From positions 59,908,551 to 59,972,550 of the forward strand of contig OY998180.1 of assembly GCA_963921935.1 (NCBI GenBank): DNA of 64,000 bases. Direction: 5' to 3'. A model generated the notes under the pieces. That model was not told the origin of the DNA and did no database searches. It was given only the letters and a program-made list of their open reading frames with translations. Made by a program: the position numbers and the translations under genes. Shown piece after piece: positions 12,076-23,809 of this stretch. Origin of the DNA: Galeruca laticollis (taxonomy: Eukaryota > Arthropoda > Insecta > Coleoptera > Chrysomelidae). Every line of letters begins with the position of its first letter. Within the stretch, counting starts at the first letter, position 1.

Positions 12076-13268
12076 AAAATTCACCGCCAATGCACGAACC
12101 AAAATTTTAGGATGTGCTTCGACGTAGGCCAAAACATTTACACAATTTTCTTCAGTTCTCACAGGAGTGGGATGTGCTTGCTGGTTTCTCCCTAGTAATC
12201 ATCCCGTTCGCATTTTATTTTCTACACAAGAAAAAGTATTGCCACCTGGTTGTCGAACGTCAGGAAAGCCCTGCTCAGACATCTTCTATACAGCACGTTT
12301 ATTCTTTTGGCATCCGCCAAAAACTAAAAGCATACCAACGTATTCGTTTGGAGACAAGGTGAAAGGCATTTTGATAGGAATAAAACAAAGCACATTTTAT
12401 TGTTTATTTTACTTTACCATCTACTTTTCCTTGTCTCTAATGTGGAATAATTAATTCAGACAAATTAATAGTATCCACTAACGAGTACAATTATAGCGAC
12501 ATACTGTTTTCACAACTACATTTTATGATATATCGTTGAATAAGAAATAAAAAGGGCTGTAAGTTGAACAACATGGGGTTGCAATTTGAAAAACAAAAGT
12601 GAGGGGTTGTTTCTCGGTTTTTTTGCCAGGGGGTGGATTTTGCTATGGTGCATGAAAAAGCTTATGATGCACGTAACTGCTAAAAGCTCTGAGACACTCC
12701 GAATAAAAAAAATTGGTTTCGGATTCAATAAGCATGATCTGTTTGAATGAACAGTTCTTAATATAGAAAGGGAGAGAGAGAACTAAGATTCACCGATAAT
12801 GCCTTTTCACTATTACTCGGGTTTCTTAATTGTAAGGCATGCGCAATACGAGTAAGCAGTAGTTCCTCTCTTTTTAACTTGGGACTTCATACAACGGCAT
12901 AGGATTTGGAAAGAATTTTATTCCTGTATAAATTCACACCAGACGAAAAATACCAGATAAAAAAAATTTACTTTAAATTTAGGAAATTTTATGAGAAATC
13001 TCTAAATATAGCGAATACAAATTATTTATTAACTTTCAAGCTTTCAAATTTCAATTTGAAAATTTTAAATTGTTATATTTTTTTTTCAACAAAACAATAA
13101 ATTTGCATCTCTAGAATTAACGATTACATTTTTTAAGGTAATTTAAAAAAAATTAATCTTCTAATTTTTTTACTACATACGATTTTTTAAAATTTATGTC
13201 CACCCATTAAAGTTAAAACTTCCCTAATTCATTTAATTTTGAAGGTAAGAAAAAAATCCGGAGACCTT
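12076..13268. other. No recognisable gene
   Basis: AT-rich sequence with short shadow frames. A stretch at about 12540-12720 looks like interspersed-repeat DNA because of its unusual composition, but there is no second copy in this window to prove it. Confidence 0.35.
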
Positions 13269-13700
13269 CTACTTTTCCGCCCAACCTATCTAATATGCGA
13301 GAAAAGTATTGGTTTACCACGAAAAAAGTTGGAATTTTGAATAAAATTTTTGAGTTATTTTTACGTTTTTCATCAAGAACAACACGAAAAAACGGTTTTC
13401 AGAAAAAAATCCTGTGTGTATGTCGTCGGCCAATTTTCGTTACATGTCTTGTTAGCACGATACAGCCTCCGGAGTGCAACAAGTCACCAATTTTATGATG
13501 GAATATTGTTAAGGACATGTCATAGATGGACCCTTTTGATTTTCAGCTCACCAGAGACAGTACAATGAGTGCTATGGTACTTGAAGTACGACATTTTTGT
13601 AATTTTTTGAGAAATTTCAGTGTGTTGGCATGATACAGCCTCCGGAGTTCAACAAGTCACCAATTTTATGATTGAATATTATTCAGGACATCTCGTTTAA
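13269..13700 (+). repeat. Copy A of a dispersed repeat with ~172-bp internal monomers
   Basis: It begins ACTTTTCCGCCCAACCTATC and has a unique head of about 180 bp (…GAGAAAAGTATTGGTTTACC… to the GTCGTCGGCC run). The first tandem monomer then starts at GTTAGCACGATACAGCCTCC (13451), with the next at 13624. Only about 1.4 monomers remain and the right end seen in copies B-D is missing, so this copy is 3'-truncated. No coding frame is conserved between copies. Confidence 0.85.
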
Positions 13701-14490
13701 ATATCCTATTTATTGTCCATATTTATTCCCTTTTGGAAAACTGAGATACAATTGATTTATTTTATCCTGTCTAAATACCAACGTCCGTCTATGGTTTATT
13801 GCGGTTTTAGGGTCTCTTACCTGAAATCGTGCTATCAATATGATAAAAATATATTATAATCACATACTTTTCTTGAAGTGATCAATATACCAATGATTTT
13901 CGGTGTCAAACTGTGAAGATTGGGATTTATTCAAATTTACAAACCATCCACTTTTATATTAACAGTTCGATTCCATTGACTGAAATATCTGAATTATTAC
14001 GGGTAGTTTTCACCGACATGAAAGTACAACGAAATTGACGGATTGCGTGTCATATCGTGCGTTTAACATTACGTGAAATATAATATTCGATCTCTATTTT
14101 CCTATTTCCTTTAGTCGAGTTCCACTTAAAGCGGTCAAAACAACAAACTACTTCAACCGAAGCACGTCCGTGAATGCTCTATAGGCTGGAATGAAAATTT
14201 ACGATTCCAGATATGTGCAGTGTTTTCAGATTTTGTTTGATGTTGTGGAAGTTTTGAATTATCGATCATTTCGACGTGAAAATTATTTTATTAACTGCTA
14301 TTTCCGGTTATCTCGATTATAAGTTTTGAAAAATTTCCATATCCTTTTTATACAAAACGCTGAAATTTAAGTAAAAGATATGGAATATACAGAGTGTATC
14401 AGAAATAAACTAAAGTTTCCTTCATAAACTCAATACTCATCAATTAAAAACTCGGAGCCTACATCAACTCAATTACATAACATAATTTTA
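13701..14490. other. No recognisable feature
   Basis: AT-rich, no supported gene. An ACAGAGTGTATCAGAAATAA string near 14391 is reminiscent of terminal sequences of some insect transposons but has no partner here. Confidence 0.35.
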
Positions 14491-14494
14491 TTCA

Positions 14495-15345
14495 CTTAAA
14501 TTTTTACTGCCAATAGACGACAATATACCTACTGTCAGATACTTTGAGTTTTACAGTTTGGTTTAACCGACACCGTCATATTGTAATTTGTTACTGTCGA
14601 ATATTATTTCATACTATTCTGGAAAAAAAATTCCATTCAAACGTAACTGCCTCGACAGCTATGGCCATTGGTACAGTACATCACATATTATCACATTATA
14701 GAAAGGAAATTGTATACAGCTTTGGTTGAATCACTGGGAAAACATGTTATTTATCTGCCTGACGTCGTTGTAAAGTTGACAGTCTGTCAATACGTGCTTA
14801 ACAGTAATAGAAGGACTATTTTCGGATGTCGTGAGCCAATCTTGTGTGACAATTCGCAATATTTTAACAATCCGTGCATCATTTCTTGAATACTCGGTGA
14901 GTAGTAGCCGGCCAAGGATGGGGGGAATTTCACTGAGAGCTGTATTTCCAATGAATTTGCCAGGATTTACGGATCAAGGCCTCAAAATAAGAATTTCAAG
15001 TCTTGGCTTAGTTGGATTTTAGCCGAAGTGGTAACCAGGGAGGCAGCTTCTTTGGCATGTTTCATCAAGGCCGATGTGTGCTGGAAGCCAAATAAGTGAT
15101 ACATTTTTATCTCGAGTATGAGGATTGGTATATGCCATGCAGGTTTTCAGCTAGTGGATAGTCAATAAATTTGGATTTTAAAGACTTTTTGGACGATAGG
15201 GAATCAGTGCAGATAGGGACGTGTATAAGTGAGGAAGGAATATATTTAAAAGTAGTGACGGCGCATCCGACACCGGAGGAAGTTCTGGAAGCGTCTGTGT
15301 AAACGACAAATTTTACAGGGTGGGAATCTACCAAATATATTAAGT
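14495..15345 (-). pseudogene. LINE ORF2 C-terminal relic with RNase H
   Basis: On the minus strand VVYTDASRTSSGVGCAV (from about 15320) is the first block of a LINE RNase H domain. Farther down, in shifted frames, VSLIWLPAHIGLDE (the HxGxxxNE-type block, partly lost) and ITVKHVLTDCQLYNDVR (the C-terminal Cys/His region found after RNase H in R1/I/jockey-like elements) follow in the right order. Stops and frame changes are frequent. It differs from the better preserved LINE at 57.8-59.5 kb, which has the same layout. Confidence 0.65.
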
Positions 15346-16194
15346 GGATTTCATATATGACAAAAGAATGTATAGAGAGAAAGGTGAACTGAATCTGAAA
15401 AAATCAACGTAACAAAGTGTTTAAACTTGATTGTCAAGTTCTTGAGGTACATAACTTGCGATTTTCCTGAACAAACGTCTGCGGGAAATACATTCCTACT
15501 AAGAAAATGGTAGGGGCAAGCTAAAAATGAGATAACTGATTATTTGTCCGAAAGAAGAACTCATATTTTCTGAAAAGATATTTTTAAATTAGGTATTTGT
15601 AATGTGATACGCAATACGCATAGTAGGGATCTTAAAGTTAGCAGAGTAATGAAACTCGCTTGTTATTAAAAGATTGAGGCCAGGATTGATTTTCGGTATG
15701 AATTTTATATAATAATTCATACCCTTGCCAAAAAAAACTTGACATTTTCTATATATTTCGAAAGACACTTCTGTTTTTAAAGTTTTGTTGATACACAGTT
15801 ATATATGGTATGTTTTATAGATAATTGTTAGAAGGTTTCACTCCAAATGTGGCGCGACCCGAGTTTGCAATGTCAGGATACATTAAATAGGGTAAGGTGA
15901 ACTTGTAATGATAGTTTTTAAAAATCTGTATTTCAATCATTCATGATTACGAATCGGTCCTAAATTAGGGTTACCTCAATTTTCACACAAGAGTAAAATG
16001 AGTTTGGTGAATAAAAATAATGAATAATAGTAATACCATTTTTTTTTATTTTTTGGGTATCTCCACCATCTCAGCACCTCGCATGTGGAATTTCGATTGA
16101 CCAATTATACAGTCTAATAGGTTAGAAAATGATCATAGAAGATCAATTGGTTGTATTATATGGTCAGTGATAGAATTTTTTTTATTAGGCATCA
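15346..16194. other. No recognisable feature
   Basis: AT-rich with no supported gene, RNA or repeat. Confidence 0.4.
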
Positions 16195-16400
16195 AACTTT
16201 ATCATGCTCTTTATGAATGATTCCATACTTTTTGCATGGCTTCCATTGCTCGACTTCCTTTCGTTAACCTCGTGTCCACTTCGTTCACCTCGTCGCCTTG
16301 GGTCGTTATAGTCACTCCCAGATATTCGACTTCCTCAACTTTATCGATGCTGTACTCTCTGCCTCACTCGATTCGGATTTCTATGGTACGTTGATTTATC
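16195..16400 (-). pseudogene. LINE reverse-transcriptase scrap
   Basis: The minus strand reads GREYSIDKVEEVEYLGVTIT followed by TQGDEVNEVDTRLTKGSRAM. This is the YLG…I…G…EI..RI..G..A block just after the RT palm in RTE/R1-type LINEs. It is about 65 codons with stops on both sides. The 42.9-kb scrap could come from the same family because it covers the next part of such a protein, but they do not overlap, so this is only a guess. Confidence 0.55.
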
Positions 16401-16681
16401 GAACAAGAGAACGCCACAAGGCACGCTAAATTTTACGATTACAATTTTGTTTCAAAATCGCAGATACACGATGCGCCTATGCCTAATAACGTTTAATTCG
16501 AACCCAGCAGACTTGGAAGAATAGCGTATAGCCACGATTGAAGAGATTGCATCGAATAGCTATATTAAAGAGGCTTATCAAGGATTGTAAAAAGCGCTCG
16601 CGTAAGTGTATTCGTTCAAAAGTGATAATATGGATATAGTTGAATAAATGAATATTTCCGAGAAAAATTATCTCTCCTTAT

Positions 16682-17872
16682 TACTTTTCCGCACAAACTA
16701 GCTAATATGCGAGAGAAGTATTGGTTTACCCACAAAAAAGTTGAAGTTTTGAAAAAAATGTTTGAGTTATTTTTACGTTTTTCATCAAGAACAACACGAA
16801 AAAACGGTTTTTAGAGAAAAAATCCTGTGTGTATGTCGTCGTCGTTGTCGTCGGCCACTTTTCGTTACATATGTTGTTAGCACGACACAGCCTCCGGGTG
16901 CAACAAGTCAACAATTTTATGATTTAATATTCTTCAGGATTTCCCACAGATAAACTCTATTGATTTTCAGCTCACAATAGACAGTAAAACGGGTGCTATG
17001 GTACTTGAAGTACGACAATTTTGTAATTTTTTAAGAATTTTCAGTTTGTTAGCACGATACAGCCTCCAGAGTACAAAAAGTGTCCAGTTTTCTGATTGAG
17101 TATTATTCAGAACATCTCACATAAACCCTATTTATTTTGAGCTCACCACAGCCAGTACAACAGGTGCTATAGTATTTTAAGTACGACATTTTTCCCATTT
17201 TTGGAGAAATTCCAGTTTGTTAGCACGATACAGCCCCCGGAGTATATACAAGTGACCAATTTCATGATTGGATATTATACAGGTCGTCTCAAAGATAAAC
17301 TCTATTGATATTCAGCTCATTGAAGCCAGTACAACGAGTGCTATGGTACTTGAGGTACCAAATTTTTGTCATTTTTGTCGGTTTGTTAGCACGATACAGC
17401 CTCCAACGTGTACACAAGTGACCCATTTTATGATTGAATATTGTTCAGGGCGTCTTATAGATGAACCTTTTTGAATTTTAGCTCACCAGAGCTAGTGCAA
17501 CGGGTGCTATGGTACCTGAAGTGCCACATTTTTGTTCTTTTTGGAGAAATTTCGGGTTGTTAGTACGATACAGCCTCTGGAGTGTATTCAAGTGGTAAAT
17601 TTTATAATTGGATGTTTTTCAAGGTCTCTCATTCAAGGTGTCTCACAGATTTACTCTATTGATTTTCAGCTAACTATAGCGAGTACAGCGGGTCCTATAA
17701 ATCTATATATACTGCATTTTTGCTTACTTTTGGAGAAATTTCGTTTTGGTAGCACGATACGTCCCCCGAAGTGTACAAGTGACAATTTTATGATAGAATA
17801 TTATTCAGGGCATCTCACAGATGCGGAAAAGTTAGTTTTAGTTTTTAAAACCGTTTATTTTTTGAACACACC
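16682..17872 (+). repeat. Copy B of the 172-bp-monomer repeat (near complete)
   Basis: The head (TTACTTTTCCGCACAAACTA…) is followed by six monomer starts (GTTAG/GTTAGCACGATAC) at about 16876, 17048, 17219, 17385, 17559 and 17748, spaced 172, 171, 166, 174 and 189 bp. The right end is GATGCGGAAAAGTTAG followed by AAACCGTTTATTTTT. The short end motif ACTTTTCCGC on the left recurs inverted on the right (GCGGAAAAGT). Each monomer holds a conserved GCTCACCAGAGCCAGTACAA-like box and a GGTGCTATGGTACTTGAAGT box. Non-coding. Confidence 0.9.
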
Positions 17873-17999
17873 ACGTATAAACTATTCGTGTTTTATATTT
17901 CATCTTACAAGTGTAACTATACTTTGATCAAGTAATATATGACACTATTTATTTATTATTTATATTTTTCTAGCCGGACACAATGTTTTCACGTAACGT

Positions 18000-18335
18000 C
18001 CAATATTTAACTAAATAATGTTGGCTTCTGGATCTGCTGTCCCATAAACATCAAAAACAACACTATTTTTGAAGTCACTCTGTAATTTTGATAGCAGTGT
18101 AATAACTTTGATATCGGCACAGATATTCCACTTATGATCTTCGTGTATTTTATGAATTGGAATAATATGCACATTGTTTTGGTATATTCCTTTCATATTT
18201 ACAGCATGACCAACGGAACTGATGGCGGTTCGTTTCCATTGAACAACAAAAGTGCCTTAAAACTTGTATTCGAAGAGTCAATAAATAGTCGCCACTCGGT
18301 AGGTTTTTCCTCTGCGTATATTTATTCTGTTTCCA
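18000..18335 (-). pseudogene. Relic of an unnamed, widely repeated arthropod protein family
   Basis: The minus strand reads KPTEWRLFIDSSNTSFKALL, then in another frame NEPPS, then MKGIYQNNVHIIPIHKIHED and HKWNICADIKVITLLSKLQS. The EWRLFIDSS and WNICxDLKV blocks are shared by many-copy uncharacterised proteins in insect and other arthropod genomes, which probably belong to a mobile element; I do not know the catalytic function. About 110 codons survive over three frames with stops. Recognition is from memory of those blocks only. Confidence 0.5.
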
Positions 18336-20678
18336 TGCTTGAGAACAGATCTTTGTAATTTTTGATTAACAGTACTCGGTCTTCACATACTTACTTGATG
18401 ACTTTCTTAACTTTATTTCTGGGTTCGGTTCTCATTAGACCGACCTTAATAGTTTAGTTGAGTTGAAGTTCTCGTTTGAGTTTGTATTTCATAAAGCCTT
18501 GATGCTGCTCCCTATCACGGTTGCTTGATTTATGTTAAGAGTTGGTTCTCATTAGACTGTTCTCTATATCTGTGCCTTGTGTCTGTGGTTTTGGGTAACA
18601 AAATTTCATGTCTGCGATATTCGGTTCTTGGAGTTAATTGTTCCATGTCAACGGGAGTTTATGTCGTTCATTCCATGTAACCCCACTTCACTTTTCTGAT
18701 TTCCGATTATCATAATAACTTATTGGTTTACTTACTACAGGTACTGATGATGACGTAACAGTAGACAGCGCTTTGCTACGATTTTTAAAAAAATTAAATA
18801 TTTCACACGAAATACAAAACTTTTACCTCAATTTGACTGTTTATATATGATCCTGAATACCGATTGCATTTGGTAACTACGTTTGAAAGTCCCTCTGTAT
18901 AAATAAAGGATGTCGTCAGCTTCCCGAATTACTAAAAAGTTGGTGTGATTGTATGTAAACCAAATCTATACACAAATGTTAAGAGACAGTCCCCGTATCT
19001 TAAATTATGTACGTAAAAAATTAAAACGCAATAAACCCTAAACTTAGTATGCCTTTTTAAGAAATGTAGCTAGAGTTTTCTTAACAATACTAACAAAAAA
19101 AACATTTTCTAATTGTCAGTTTGAGTGTTATCTCTTACAATTTTTAATAAAGCAACTAATCGAGAGACACATGTTTCCGTCGTAAAAAGATAGTCCAAGA
19201 CTGACGGTCAAATTAAAATTAAAGCTTGAAATGTGAGTAAACACAATTGGAAAAAATCTCAGAGACGCGAAAGCATTGGAAAGATATTGAATAGAGGAAA
19301 TTGGGACAAAATGCTATATCCAATATAGAATTCAGAATGGGAAGCATATGTGCAGTTCCCTTTCTCTGTTAAAAATCTAATGGGAACTCTACAATCATTT
19401 TTATTCTATGGATCAGTTAGAAGAAATTACTGCTAATAGGAATTTGTTCAAAGACATTCTCTTATGGACAATAACAACAAACTTTCTCATAAATGGACAC
19501 TGCCAATATTAATAGGAATTGTTTATATAATAAAAATTACAGACAAATTCTTAAATGAAACACAATGACATAGATAGTTTTGTCAACTCAGAGATAAAAA
19601 TAATTCCGACAATTTCTTGAGCGGGTTTTTATAGATATTTATACACTAAGGGAGTCACTATGATGGTAACTCCCAGACGGAACATAAGTTCTCCGAGAAA
19701 ATTAATATTTAGTAACTCCCGTGGTATATACAATATTTTATTTCTTACAAATTCATTACGATTTAACACAGTGATCAGCATTTTCAAAGGATTTTTATAA
19801 AGGCTGTTTCGTTTTAATTTGATGGCCAAACAGTCGGATTGCATCCGTAAATAACAATTTTCGCAGTTACCAACGAGTTGTTTATTTATGACGCTTGTTT
19901 AATTGTTATTTTAATGTTTATTTTATTTATTTAAACGTTTTTATCACGGGTGGGATAAATTTATACACACGGTAGGTTCACTTACTTAATTTATTTATCC
20001 ACTACACTATTCACTTGAATTTAATTTATATACACACAACCTTAATTATTAATTTATATCAACACTTTACTGTTCGCTATTTCGGTGTTTTTTTGTTTAT
20101 TTGTCGAGATCACTTTTTAAACAAAGCTAACTCTCCGTGGTCGGTACTTTATATATTAGTGCCTTTTTTACTAGATAATTCTAGACTGCGGCGTACACAA
20201 AAACAATTGGCTCTGACATTTTCTAGATAAGACTGGTCACAAAAACAATGTCTAGATAAGATAGTCACAATCGTAAACAGTTCTAAGAAATCCCTGCGCA
20301 TCCGCCATAATTTTATCTTTCATACATGACATAGACAGAGTCGGATTCAGGGACTATACCAGTGTGCTGTTTCGTAACATTATTGTTTTCGATAAAAATT
20401 CGCTGCAAAAATGAATTTCTTTAAAAATGAGAGTATTTTCTTAGAAATAAGATTTGGTGGTTGAGCAACAATCACATTGAAACTGAAAACATTCGAGGCA
20501 CAATATTATTGGCTAACTTTCAAGAAATGGTATGTAACCTTCATAATATATAATACCTAGAAATTTCACTTATTTACATGCATTTCAATTTGTAGTCTGC
20601 AAAGTATTCTCCGAATTCCCTGTGGACCAAATGGTCTGTGCAGAAATCTATGATGTTACTTCATAACAAACTCGACAA
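18336..20678. other. No recognisable gene
   Basis: AT-rich. TCTAGATAAGA occurs twice (about 20222 and 20251) and TTATTTATTTA-rich patches are present, but nothing codes. No LTR partner was seen for this stretch. Confidence 0.35.
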
Positions 20679-20689
20679 CCCAGATAGCA

Positions 20690-20885
20690 CACCTCAATCC
20701 AACGGACGTCCAATGTATATCCATAACAGGACATATCAGCTGTCCAAAAGACATCCATGACTGTACAATAAGACATCCAATGGATGTCCATTGGACTATA
20801 CAAATATCCCACTTGTGGATGTCCATTTGGACTACATATAATGTCCACATCTGGACACTGCTTGTATCGCTTCTGGATAGTTGAT
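20690..20885. repeat. Subterminal repeats of the EnSpm-like element
   Basis: At least eight copies of GGACATCCA, TGGATGTCC or one-base variants in both orientations. The inner side of the opposite TIR (about 26090-26195) has five or six more. In CACTA elements such repeats bind the transposase; that role is inferred here. Confidence 0.7.
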
Positions 20886-20984
20886 GGAGATCTGATGGAT
20901 ATTGATAAAATATAGATTGAAAAATAAAACAAAATGTTTGCAACTATAGAAGTTTATTTTCTGTTTTTATACGAATCCCTTTCT

Positions 20985-23683
20985 GAGGATTTTCTCAGCC
21001 ATCTTCTTATAGCTGTTACAGTTTCCTGTTAGCTCCAGTATGACTTTCTGAAGCAGCTGGAAAAGTTGGCAAATTTTAGAAAAATATATGTAGAGTTGTA
21101 AATCAAATTAAGTTTGTGAGAAATGTGCTTATAATGAAAATGGAAAACTATATGACCAAAATCCCTAGTTGCTCTTAAAGTTTCAAAACAATAATTTGAA
21201 TAGTAATCCTATGAAACTGGAAACCGTTCACAAAACGTAGAAAAAATGGTTTCCAATTTTACAGGATTAAAATTCAAGTTATTATTTAGAAACTTTAAGA
21301 GCATATAGGGCAATATCTTTACACTTTCCAGGGGCTATGTTGTTCATAAAAAATATTCCCTTTTGAATATAATCACATTTCTGAATTCTCACAAACGTGT
21401 GACGTCATTTTATGAAAACAACCTCAATAATGAAGCCTTAAGCACCGTTCTAACAAAATTAATTTAAGTAATAATGAAATCAAGAACAATTTCCACTCTT
21501 ATATCTGATAAAAAACTTTAACACTTACCTATAAACAAAGAACTGATAATCATCTCCTTGAACGGTTTCTTGACTTCAGTACCGTCAAAAGTGTACTCCT
21601 TTACAAGGTTATCAGAAATGGTTGCCAACAAAAATATTTTTATAAATTCATAAGTATCTTTGTCACCTAATTTTGCTGCTCTGTCTAAAATTGAAATTTG
21701 AGTATATTTGTCAATACCTATTCGATAAATATGGATAATGAAATTATAGACGGTTTTTTAAGTTTAAAACTTTTTTCAATTTTAAATAAACATTTCGTAA
21801 ATAAAAACTACAAAAAGGTAATTTCAACTACTAGAAAATTAATGACTTATAGCTGAATAATACCAATGTAACCACATCCTATGCTTTGTGAATAAAAAGT
21901 TTGTTACATGTTTAAAAAGAAAACTCACAGATTGTTTCAAATGATCTTCGTTTTGTAAGTAATTTTCTACTTCCATTAAATCTTCGTGTTTCAACAGATA
22001 AGGTGCTCCAGAGGAGAAATATGTTATTTTTATAGTTTTAGCAAAAAATGTTATTCTTGACAAAAAGTTTTGCTTGTTTAAAAACCTCATAATATGAAAT
22101 GAAATTCAAGTTATTTAAAACCAGAAATTAGTTTCATAGTCAATTTTATGTGAACCCTATGCATTTTTGCACCAAGTTCGAAAATGTAATAACAATCAAG
22201 TGTAAGATTTTGTCATTACCTAAACAATAATCAGTATTTCAGATTGTCATTTTCGAACTTCAAAAATTCATAGGGTTCAACATAAAACTGACTACACAAT
22301 GAAACAGGTTTTGAGAAACTCAAGTTTAATTTTAGTTTATGAGGTTTTTGAACAAGTGAAACTTTTTATCAAGATTGATATTTCTCTCTAAAATTAAAAA
22401 TATTTCTCCTCATGGGAACCACATTTGGAGATACACTGTATAAGTTAAAAAAATTACTTTTAAACTTACTTAACATTTTTTTTTACTTCTGTGCAACAGC
22501 AGTGAGAGGTTTCTGTTGTCTCTAAAATATAAATGTGTATCAAAAACAAAGAAAAACAAAAAATCATTGTCCTAAGGAACTACTCTGTGCAGGTATACGA
22601 AAAATATGTTTTAATTATAAATCATTTGGAATTCATAACTTTTCCTAATGTGGATGTTGTAGGTATTTATGAGACACAAAAATATATTACCTGTAATTGT
22701 TAACTGAGTATCAGATTTTGCTGCATTCTGATTGACTGGTGTGGTTACTTCCAGTACTGGACTTTTTCTACCTGCTTAGATTGATCTAATGAAAGAATGT
22801 ATTTGAAAATAAAAACCATGCTTATCAGAAATAAGTACAATATAACATTGATGCCGTTTTGTCAAATTATTGTCAGCCTCAATTGTTATGTTAGTACTAA
22901 AAACAAGAATAAATGAAACTTTTTAGAGAAAATAATGATTTTTCTCAAAAATACTTTTCTGAACATATATTATTCATGATTTTTGATCAATATTATTTGT
23001 AATTTTATCATTAAAATATAAAACTGTGATTACTATAAAATTTGCCTTTTCAGGTTACAATACTTTGGTAAAATAGTATCAACACATATACTAGTGAGAG
23101 GAATAGTAAAATTTACCTGTATTCCTTGCTGACCTTGCCTTTAAACTAATTTTTGGAGGCAAAGGTATGATGGATTCAGTCTCTGAATCTGATGAGGAAT
23201 CAAATTTTCTCCTAATAATTCTTCTACTGTTCTCTTCTGTTTCTGAATTCAAGTCACTCTTTTGGCATGTTTTCTGTGCTTCTAACCGAGCACTTAAATA
23301 ATCATCTAAAAATTTAAAAAATGAAGGTTGAAGGCTATTTGTATTTAAATAATTTTAGAAACAAAAATAAGGGGAAAACTGAATGTCTATCCGTTTTGTT
23401 CCTATTGGGATTTGAAAATATGCCTATTCAGGAGATGGTAAAATATAATAGATTGTAAGATCTTACCAAATGTGGCATTCCTAAACATTTTAATTTCATG
23501 AATGGGCCAGCAGGTACCAAAAGCCTCACTATTCTTTATTACTTCAGTTAATTTCTTTCTGGTCCAAGGAGGCCACTAGCACATATCTTTCTGGATCCAG
23601 TTAGTTGGAATAGCTTCCACACTATCATCGTCAATAAAGTGGACAATGGTTTAAGTTTTTGCAGACGAATTATTATTGTCCAT
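20985..23683 (-). pseudogene. Second gene of the EnSpm-like element, DUF4806-type, spliced
   Basis: Minus-strand exons with good splice signals. Exon 1, 23683-23467, runs from an ATG (MDNNNSSAKT, then VHFIDDDSVEAIPTNWIQ and WPIHEIKMFRNATFG) to a GTAAGA donor. Exon 2, 23308-23118, is DDYLSARLEAQKT to ARNTG with a GTAAAT donor. A further exon lies near 22780-22693, and one near 22522-22470 gives SHCCCTEV. An exon at 22090-21932 reads HEDLMEVENYLQNEDHLKQSV, an exon at 21688-21534 reads DRAAKLGDKDTYEFIKIFLL to SSLFIG, and the last begins ASESHTGANRKL at about 21060. The final three match the C-terminal DUF4806 domain. Two stops in exon 1, a frameshift in exon 3 and stops in the last exon make it a pseudogene. 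Function unknown. Confidence 0.7.
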
Positions 23684-23809
23684 GTTTCTATAATGTACTC
23701 ATAAAATATATATTAAAATAATTCACAAACGTCCGGCTTTCTAATCCTTTCATTTTAATTAAACTCAAGAGGTAGATTAGTTGGATAAGTTGAGATTAGT
23801 ACAAAAGAA

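Noticed and set aside
16440..16620. Plus-strand text vaguely like the linker between RT and GIY-YIG of Penelope elements
   Set aside because: Only a few spaced residues agree; no nuclease or RT follows.
16682..17872. Direct repeats considered as a CRISPR array
   Set aside because: Monomers are ~172 bp, contiguous and diverged, with no short repeat/spacer alternation, and the sequence is eukaryotic.
20648..20943. Two minus-strand frames with repeated MDIHW-like peptides
   Set aside because: Produced by the TGGATGTCC subterminal repeats of the EnSpm-like element, not a gene.
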